Assembly: GCF_020529025.1 (NCBI RefSeq) | Contig: NZ_JACNMM010000009.1 | Coordinates: forward strand, 62,001-126,000 | Origin: Oceaniglobus trochenteri | Lineage (GTDB): Bacteria; Pseudomonadota; Alphaproteobacteria; Rhodobacterales; Rhodobacteraceae | Length of the DNA: 64,000 nt | Reading direction: 5' to 3' | Part shown: one piece after another, positions 58,728 to 64,000 of the stretch | Layout: each line of letters begins with the position of its first letter | How positions within the stretch are numbered: the stretch's first letter is position 1 | Translations under genes and position numbers: made by a program | The notes under the pieces: model-generated | The model's input: the letters and a program-made list of their open reading frames with translations, nothing else | What the model was told of the DNA's origin: nothing | Databases searched by the model: none

Positions 58728-59096
58728 ATGCACGTTCTTATCGTGGAAGAGAATCCGGCCCTTGCCGAGGTTTGGGCGGGCTATCTGCGCCGCAGCGGGG
58801 CGCAGGTTTCGATCACCGCGTGCCAGCAGGATGCGATTGCCTTCCTTCAGGGCTACGGCCCCGACATCGTGATCCTTGACCTGGGCCTTCGGGCGGGTTC
58901 GCCGCTGGCCATCGCGGATTACGCCAGCTATCGCCACCCCCAAATCAGGATCATTCCGGTGACCCGGGATTCGTTCTTTTCGGACGGCTCGGTCTTTGTC
59001 CATGTGCCCAACACCTGCACCGTGCTGGCCCCCGGCACCCCGCCCGAGGACATGGCCGCGATCGTCGCCCATTACGGCACCGACGGTCCGGTCTGA
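58728..59096 (+). CDS. Stand-alone, atypical response-regulator receiver protein
   Basis: 122 residues, a single receiver fold without output domain. MHVLIVEENPALAEVWAGYL has Glu-Glu where the acidic pair usually is; the phosphoacceptor is Asp51 in IVILDLGLRAGSP; Thr79 (IIPVTRD) fits the conserved Thr/Ser. The C-terminal switch lysine (KP) is replaced by Ala-Pro (VLAPGTPPEDM). Signalling may therefore be unusual or phosphorylation-independent. AGGAGG precedes the ATG. No histidine kinase is nearby. Confidence 0.85.
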   Translation: MHVLIVEENPALAEVWAGYLRRSGAQVSITACQQDAIAFLQGYGPDIVILDLGLRAGSPLAIADYASYRHPQIRIIPVTRDSFFSDGSVFVHVPNTCTVLAPGTPPEDMAAIVAHYGTDGPV

Positions 59097-59206
59097 TCCC
59101 TGCCTTCGGCTTGATCCCCGGGCGCGAAGCGCGGACAAGGGACCATCGCACCGGTGCCCCGGCTTTTCCGGGGGGACCGCACGACTGTCTTGCAGGGGGC
59201 GAGAGG

Positions 59207-59713
59207 ATGAGCATTTTCCTGACCGACGCTTACCAGCGGTTCCTTGCGCTGGAACAGCATCTTGACGGGCTGAGCCTGGCCTCGGGCGGGGGCGGGCATG
59301 GCGCACTGATGGTGCGCGGACTGGCTGCCGCCGCCACGGCCGAACAGCCCGAAAAGGCGTTCCGCTCGGCGGCGGGGGGAGACTCGGGGGCGTTCTTCGC
59401 CGTCCTCATCGGGGCGCTGGACCAGGCGGCGCGCGGCGAACTGCCCCTGGCCGAAGCGCTGCAATCGGCCACCGAACGGATCGCGCTGATGGGGATGGCG
59501 GGCGCGGGCGACAAGACGATGCTGGATGCCCTGTTGCCCGCCATCGGCGCCCGCGATCCGGCCCGCGCCGCCCACCGCGGCGCCGAGGCAACCCGCGCCA
59601 TGGTGGCCCAGAAGGGCCGCGCCCGATATGTCGAGGGGGCGGGCGTGGGGCATCTTGATGCCGGCGCGGTATCGGTGGCCGAACTGCTGGCCGTCTTCCA
59701 GAAGGGGGAGTGA
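59207..59713 (+). CDS. DhaL-like protein with degenerate nucleotide site
   Basis: 168 residues, DAK2/DhaL fold (normally the ADP-binding subunit of dihydroxyacetone kinase). Later motifs are well kept: AGGDSGAFFAVLIGALDQAA, MAGAGDKTMLDALLPAI, KGRARYVEGAGVGHLDAGAV. The first motif, normally IGDxDHG with Mg-binding Asp residues, is here SGGGGHG (26-32). At 168 residues it is also shorter than typical DhaL (about 210). No dhaK or dhaM is in view. It converges on a glycerate-kinase gene. Confidence 0.78.
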   Translation: MSIFLTDAYQRFLALEQHLDGLSLASGGGGHGALMVRGLAAAATAEQPEKAFRSAAGGDSGAFFAVLIGALDQAARGELPLAEALQSATERIALMGMAGAGDKTMLDALLPAIGARDPARAAHRGAEATRAMVAQKGRARYVEGAGVGHLDAGAVSVAELLAVFQKGE

Positions 59714-59717
59714 GGCC

Positions 59718-60983
59718 CTAGCGGGGAACCGACAGCAGGATCTGGATGTCGGCCACGTTGGTGCCCGTCGCCCCGGTGATCAGCAGGTCGCCCGACAGGG
59801 CCAGCGCGGCGTTGCTGTCGTTGTTGGCCAACAGGCCCGCCGGATCGCCCGCCGAGGCCATTCGGGACCAGCTGTCGTTGTCGACGATCCCGCCTGCCGC
59901 CTCGGTCGGGCCGTCGCGCCCGTCGGTGCCGCCCGAAAGGAACACCCAGGTCCGGTTGAGGGGCGTCTCCTTCCCCAGGGCGGCAAGGCGCAGTGCCAGT
60001 TCCTGGTTGCGCCCGCCCAGGCCATCGCCCGCGAGCCTCACCGTGGTTTCCCCACCCCAGAGCAGCGCCGTCGCCGGCGCATCGGCGGGCAGGGCGCGGG
60101 CGACATCGTGGATGGCGCGGGCGGCATCGCCCACGTCGCCGGTCAGGCCTTCGCTCACGATCCGGGTGGCAAAGTCCTGCCGCGCCGCTTCGGCCACCGC
60201 GCGCAGCGACTGGCCGTTCGACCCGACAAGGTGGTTGGTGGCCTGCAACGGTGGCGTCGGGGCATCGGGGGCGGAAAGGTGGCTGCGCAGGGCGGCGGGC
60301 AGATCGTCCCACACCGCGGCGCGGCGCAGGGTTTCGGCGGCCTGGCTGCGCGTGCCGATGGGCGCCACGGTGGGCCCCGAGGCGATGGCGCGCAGGTCGT
60401 CCCCGATCACGTCGGACAGAAGGTAGCCGGTGACAGAGGCGGGCGCGGCCAGCCGGGCAAAGCCACCGCCCTTCAGCCGCGACACCTGTTGGCGCACCAG
60501 GTTCATTTCGACGATGTCCAGACCGCTGGCCAGAAGGGCGCGGTTGAGGGTGATCTTGTGCTCAAGCGTCAGGCCCGGCGCGGGCGCGGGCACCAGCGCC
60601 GACCCTCCGCCCGAGATCAGCGCGATCACCCGGTCGTCTTCCCCGGCCTGCTCCAGCAGGTCGATCACCGCGCGGCCCGCGGCCTCTCCGGCGGCGTCGG
60701 GCACCGGGTGGCCCGCGCGCATGACGGTGGCGCCCGGACAGTCGGCGGCGTTTTCGTGGTGGGTCACGCAAAGCGCCACATGGGCCCCCGTGACCCGCGT
60801 CAGCGCGGCGCGCATCATGGCGGGGGCGGCCTTGCCGATGGCGATCAGGATGGTGCGCCCCCTTGCCTTGGGCAGGGGCGCGCGGTCAAGTTCGCGGATC
60901 ACGGCGGCGGCGGGATCGGCCTGGGCGACGGCGCGTTCGAACAGGGAAGTCGCGCTGTCGCGCAGATCGGAAATGCGGCTCAT
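59718..60983 (-). CDS. Glycerate 2-kinase (GckA/TtuD family, DUF4147)
   Basis: 421 residues of the MOFRL/DUF4147 glycerate kinase family, earlier annotated as hydroxypyruvate reductase TtuD. TILIAIGKAAPAMMRAAL, VMRAGHPVPDAAGEAAGRAV, VIALISGGGSALVPAPAPGL, RQQVSRLKGGGFARLAAPA, YLLSDVIGDDLRAIASGPTV and FLSGGTDGRDGPTEAAGGIV are the conserved stretches. It phosphorylates D-glycerate to 2-phosphoglycerate, feeding glycolysis (or serine-cycle) carbon. Full length. Its stop is 4 bp from that of the DhaL-like gene. Confidence 0.93.
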   Translation of the reverse strand: MSRISDLRDSATSLFERAVAQADPAAAVIRELDRAPLPKARGRTILIAIGKAAPAMMRAALTRVTGAHVALCVTHHENAADCPGATVMRAGHPVPDAAGEAAGRAVIDLLEQAGEDDRVIALISGGGSALVPAPAPGLTLEHKITLNRALLASGLDIVEMNLVRQQVSRLKGGGFARLAAPASVTGYLLSDVIGDDLRAIASGPTVAPIGTRSQAAETLRRAAVWDDLPAALRSHLSAPDAPTPPLQATNHLVGSNGQSLRAVAEAARQDFATRIVSEGLTGDVGDAARAIHDVARALPADAPATALLWGGETTVRLAGDGLGGRNQELALRLAALGKETPLNRTWVFLSGGTDGRDGPTEAAGGIVDNDSWSRMASAGDPAGLLANNDSNAALALSGDLLITGATGTNVADIQILLSVPR

Positions 60984-61140
60984 GGTGTGGTTCCGGCTGG
61001 GGAAGTGGAGGTGGCGCCAGACAACGGGTTGACCGGGCGGGTGTCAAGCGGTGGGATGTGGCACTTTGTCCGCCCGTCAGGGCCTGATATGCTTTGGCTT
61101 CATCTTGCCCGCCGGTCGCACCGGCACTAGGTCTCGCGCC

Positions 61141-61917
61141 ATGAACGACAGAAGCCTCTCCCGAGCCACACCGGACCTGAACGGCAGTGGCCTCCTGAGC
61201 GAGACGATCGGCAAGTGCAGCGCTTGCCCGATCCGGCATCGTGCTGTCTGTTCGCAATGCGCGCCCGACGAACTCTCGGTGCTGGAAAGCATCAAGTACT
61301 ATCGCACCTTCGCCCCCGGTCAGCCCATCGTCTGGCGCGGCGACCGGACCGAGCATGTGGCCTCGGTCGTCAGTGGCGTCGCGGCGATCAGCCAGTCGAT
61401 GGAGGACGGGCGCACGCAGATGGTGGGCCTGTTGCTGAGCAGCGATTTCATCGGCCGTCCGGGGCGCGAATTCGCGCCCTTCGACGTGAACGCCGTCACC
61501 GCCGTGACCCTGTGCTGTTTCCGCCGCCGCCCCTTCGAGCGGCTGATCGCGACCACGCCCAACCTGGCGCACCGGCTTCTTGAAATGGCGCTGGACGAAC
61601 TTGACGCATCGCGCGACTGGATGCTGCTTCTGGGCCGCAAGACCGCGCGCGAGAAGATCGCAAGCCTGCTGGCGCTGATCGCCCGCCGGTCCCATGTGAC
61701 GGGGCAGCCGAAGACCGCGCCCTTCGAATTGCCCCTGACGCGCGAGATGATGGGCAATTACCTGGGGCTGACGCTGGAAACGGTCAGCCGCCAGATTTCG
61801 GCGCTCAGGGCGGATGGCATCATCAACGTCGACAGCAGCCGCGCGATTTCGGTGCCTGACATGAACCGCCTGCGCCGCGAGGCGGGGGACGATCCGGCGA
61901 TGCCCCCCGGCCACTGA
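61141..61917 (+). CDS. fnrL: Crp/Fnr-family oxygen sensor FnrL
   Basis: 258-residue regulator. Cys26, Cys29 and Cys37 in CSACPIRHRAVC together with Cys125 or Cys126 (TLCCF) provide ligands for an oxygen-labile [4Fe-4S] cluster. A cAMP-receptor-like domain is followed by the helix-turn-helix LPLTREMMGNYLGLTLETVS, with the FNR DNA-recognition ETVSR. It activates low-oxygen genes such as cbb3 oxidase. No FNR box was found upstream of itself. Convergent with the universal-stress gene. Confidence 0.94.
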   Translation: MNDRSLSRATPDLNGSGLLSETIGKCSACPIRHRAVCSQCAPDELSVLESIKYYRTFAPGQPIVWRGDRTEHVASVVSGVAAISQSMEDGRTQMVGLLLSSDFIGRPGREFAPFDVNAVTAVTLCCFRRRPFERLIATTPNLAHRLLEMALDELDASRDWMLLLGRKTAREKIASLLALIARRSHVTGQPKTAPFELPLTREMMGNYLGLTLETVSRQISALRADGIINVDSSRAISVPDMNRLRREAGDDPAMPPGH

Positions 61918-61947
61918 GCCCCGTCCACGCGCCGGGGCCACGCCAGG

Positions 61948-62787
61948 TCAATGCGCCATGAAAAGCGGCAGCGGGCATTGTTCCAGCATCCGGCGGGTGG
62001 TGCCGCCAAGGATGTATTGCCGCATCCGCGACCGGCCGTAACCCCCCATCACGATCATGTCGGTGGCCTGGGCCTTGGCCTCGTTCATGATGACATCGGA
62101 GATGCGCTCTCCGGCCGAGGGCAGGACGTTGATGCGCACCTTCGCGCCGTGGCGGTTCAGGAAGGCGGCCAGCGCGCCGCCCGGGTCCGACCGTTCGGGG
62201 CCCTGGGACGGCGGGTCGATCACGCAGACGACCACCTCTTCCGCCTCGCGCAGGAAGGGCAGCGCGCCACGGGCCGCGGCCAGCGCGGGCGCCCCCTGAT
62301 CCCAGGCCAGCAACACCCGTTCGGGCGCGGCCAGGGTCGTCTGGCCCTCGGGCAGGATCAGCACCGGCGCGGCGCTGTCCAGCAGGGCGGCTTCGGCGGC
62401 GGCGATATCCACCTGTCCGCGCCATTTGCCATAGGGCTGGGGCAGGATGGTCAGATCCGAGAACCGCGCCTGCTGGGCCAGGGCATAGCCAAGCCCGGCC
62501 GAGGGCGCGACGATCGAGATGTCGTCCCATGTCACGTCTTCGCGGGCCATGCGCCGGGCCAGGGCCGCGGCCATGTCGGCGGTCGAGGTATCGGCATCGC
62601 TGAGCGCGGTGGTCAGCAGGGTGGTGTTGATGCCGGCATAGCTCAGCCCGGGATCGACGGCGTTCACCCCCACCAGAACCACGCTGAGATGCGCGTTCAG
62701 GCGGCGCGCCAGGTCGATCGCGGCCTCGAGGACATCGGTGTTCTGCGTTTCGCTGTGCAAGAGCGTTGTTATCGTGCTGAAGTTCAT
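61948..62787 (-). CDS. Tandem universal stress protein (UspA family)
   Basis: 279 residues with two Usp domains. The second contains MIVMGGYGRSRMRQYILGGT, the G-x2-G-x9-G-T ATP-binding motif; the first lacks a clear equivalent. CGGAGG lies 8 bases before the ATG at 62787. Divergent from ccoN with an FNR box between them, so it is likely induced at low oxygen. Confidence 0.92.
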   Translation of the reverse strand: MNFSTITTLLHSETQNTDVLEAAIDLARRLNAHLSVVLVGVNAVDPGLSYAGINTTLLTTALSDADTSTADMAAALARRMAREDVTWDDISIVAPSAGLGYALAQQARFSDLTILPQPYGKWRGQVDIAAAEAALLDSAAPVLILPEGQTTLAAPERVLLAWDQGAPALAAARGALPFLREAEEVVVCVIDPPSQGPERSDPGGALAAFLNRHGAKVRINVLPSAGERISDVIMNEAKAQATDMIVMGGYGRSRMRQYILGGTTRRMLEQCPLPLFMAH

Positions 62788-62883
62788 TGTCGTGCCTCCG
62801 GGATCAGGAGAATGCGGCGCCAGCGGTGACGCCGTGCCTTCGGGTTGTTCCGGCATCGGTGCCACAACCAAGTTTGGCCAGTA

Positions 62884-62897
62884 TTGATCCAGATCAA
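62884..62897. promoter_or_regulatory. FNR box between the universal-stress gene and ccoN
   Basis: TTGATCCAGATCAA is a perfect match to the Fnr consensus TTGAT-N4-ATCAA. It lies 93 bp upstream of ccoN and 97 bp upstream of the divergent universal-stress gene, so it can serve both. Confidence 0.9.
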
Positions 62898-62989
62898 TGC
62901 GCCCGCAACGCCCGAGTCTAGATCACCCCAATGAACAGGATCGGGATCGGAGTGTCGTCCCGACGAAAGACGAGAGCGGGGAACAGCGC

Positions 62990-64000
62990 ATGTTCAACAC
63001 ATTCAAACTCATCGCATTGGGGGGGATCGCGCTTTGTGCCGCCATCGCCGCCAATTACGGGCGGGACCTGGCCTATCAGGTTCATGCCATCATCATCATG
63101 CTGGTCGCCGCGGGCATGTTCGTCTGGGTCCTGCGGGGCGTGGACGTCGAAAGGCCGCAGGCCGATTCCGGCGGCTACATGGATGGCGTCATCCGCTATG
63201 GCGTGGTGGCCACTGCGGCTTGGGGAATCATCGGGTTCCTGGCCGGAACGTTCATCGCCTTCCAGCTGGCCTTTCCCGCGCTGAACCTCGAGTTCGCCCA
63301 GCCCTATGCCAATTTCGGCCGGCTGCGCCCGCTGCACACCAGCGCGGTGATCTTTGCCTTCGGGGGCAATGCCCTGATCGCCACGTCGTTCTACGTGGTG
63401 CAGCGCACCTGTGGCGCGCGCCTCTGGGGCGGCAACCTGGCCTGGTTCGTCTTCTGGGGCTACAACCTGTTCATCGTTCTTGCGGCCACCGGTTATGTGC
63501 TGGGTTCGACCCAGTCCAAGGAATACGCCGAGCCTGAATGGTACGTCGATCTCTGGCTGACGGTGGTCTGGCTGGCCTATCTGGCGGTGTTCATGGGCAC
63601 GCTGTTCATCCGCCGCGAAAAGCACATCTATGTCGCCAACTGGTTCTACCTCGGGTTCATCATCACCGTGGCCATGCTGCACGTGGTGAACAACCTGTCG
63701 ATCCCGGTGTCGATCTTCGGCAGCAAGTCGGTTCAGGTCTTCGCGGGGGTGCAGGATGCCATGGTGCAGTGGTGGTATGGCCACAACGCCGTGGGCTTCT
63801 TCCTGACCGCCGGTTTCCTGGGGATGATGTATTACTTCGTGCCCAAGCAGGCGGGCCGCCCCGTCTATTCCTACAAGCTGTCGATCATCCACTTCTGGGC
63901 GCTGATCTTCCTTTATATCTGGGCCGGTCCGCACCACCTGCATTACACGGCACTTCCCGACTGGGCGGCGACGCTGGGCATGGTGTTCTCGATCATCCTG
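62990..64000 (+). CDS. ccoN: cbb3-type cytochrome c oxidase subunit I (N-terminal part)
   Basis: Catalytic subunit of the high-affinity cbb3 terminal oxidase, inner membrane. The first 337 residues are visible and the gene continues past the window. His116 in [20 protein letters not shown] is a heme b ligand; [20 protein letters not shown] carries the CuB-side His and [17 protein letters not shown] the next pair. GCGGGGAAC precedes the ATG; the FNR box lies upstream. Confidence 0.97.
   Translation, partial: MFNTFKLIALGGIALCAAIAANYGRDLAYQVHAIIIMLVAAGMFVWVLRGVDVERPQADSGGYMDGVIRYGVVATAAWGIIGFLAGTFIAFQLAFPALNLEFAQPYANFGRLRPLHTSAVIFAFGGNALIATSFYVVQRTCGARLWGGNLAWFVFWGYNLFIVLAATGYVLGSTQSKEYAEPEWYVDLWLTVVWLAYLAVFMGTLFIRREKHIYVANWFYLGFIITVAMLHVVNNLSIPVSIFGSKSVQVFAGVQDAMVQWWYGHNAVGFFLTAGFLGMMYYFVPKQAGRPVYSYKLSIIHFWALIFLYIWAGPHHLHYTALPDWAATLGMVFSIIL

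Noticed and set aside
60984-61140. FNR box controlling fnrL itself
   Set aside because: No TTGAT-N4-ATCAA match stands upstream; the best TTGGCTTCATC is too poor.
1-64000. tRNA and rRNA genes
   Set aside because: No cloverleaf-like stretch with the GTTCGA-type T-loop and matching stems was found in the gaps; only the SRP RNA and a riboswitch are structured.
1-64000. CRISPR arrays, insertion sequences, prophage or integrase genes
   Set aside because: No regularly spaced repeats, no transposase, integrase or phage protein signatures were seen; codon use is even.

Overview
The window is chromosomal DNA of an aerobic alphaproteobacterium, almost certainly of the order Rhodobacterales (Rhodobacter/Roseobacter group). 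The genus cannot be fixed by reading alone. The evidence is high GC (roughly two thirds), a malyl-CoA lyase whose catalytic residues fall at the same positions as in Rhodobacter Mcl1, an FnrL-type regulator beside cbb3 oxidase, aerobic cobalamin genes (CobN, CobO, CobC, CobD, CobW), COQ9, the cell-cycle factor TrcR, and small Rhodobacterales families (DUF1244, DUF992, YrhK, DUF1636). Coding density is high. I found no insertion sequence, prophage, CRISPR array, tRNA or rRNA.

Layout. 1-1695: end of accA and mcl1 (carbon assimilation). 1933-5707: a D-amino-acid block with dgcN and dgcA (D-glutamate to L-glutamate through N-acetyl intermediates), a secreted esterase and a D-amino-acid aminotransferase. 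5861-15871: pyruvate kinase, L35/L20, a DUF305 and glutaredoxin-MauE pair, pheS-yrhK-pheT, ytoQ, a GST and mscL. 15923-24062: alanine dehydrogenase with a divergent Lrp-type regulator, small envelope and unknown proteins, S21, COQ9 with a quinone reductase, DUF808 and RNase T2. 24196-32257: trcR, the SRP RNA, rsgA, an ankyrin protein, dnaX, ybaB and recR.

32262-36892 is a LacI-regulated operon (NCS2 permease, aminohydrolase, TauE/SafE exporter) with two matching operators. 36933-40590 holds a Tat-exported nucleotidase, nudC and an SRPBCC protein. 40600-49577 is a cobalamin/cobalt region: cobO, then cobW-GNAT-cobN-GNAT, a DUF1636 gene, and cbtB-cbtA behind a cobalamin riboswitch. 49784-56205: smc, a PRC-barrel protein, a YbjN-like protein and a lytic transglycosylase. 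56264-58505: a second cobalamin operon (DUF1636-cobC-cobD). 58728-60983: an atypical receiver-domain protein, a degenerate DhaL-like protein and a glycerate kinase. 61141-64000: fnrL, a universal stress protein and the start of ccoN, with a perfect FNR box between the last two.

Most notable observations: a 33-bp dispersed Rhodobacterales-type repeat that occurs between genes and also in frame inside cobN; a 47-bp repeat that supplies the C-terminal tail of CobC; two DUF1636 proteins, each beside cobalt or cobalamin genes; a DhaL-like protein that has lost its nucleotide/metal aspartates; a receiver domain lacking the conserved lysine; the compact D-amino-acid catabolic block; and two perfect CtrA-type sites.
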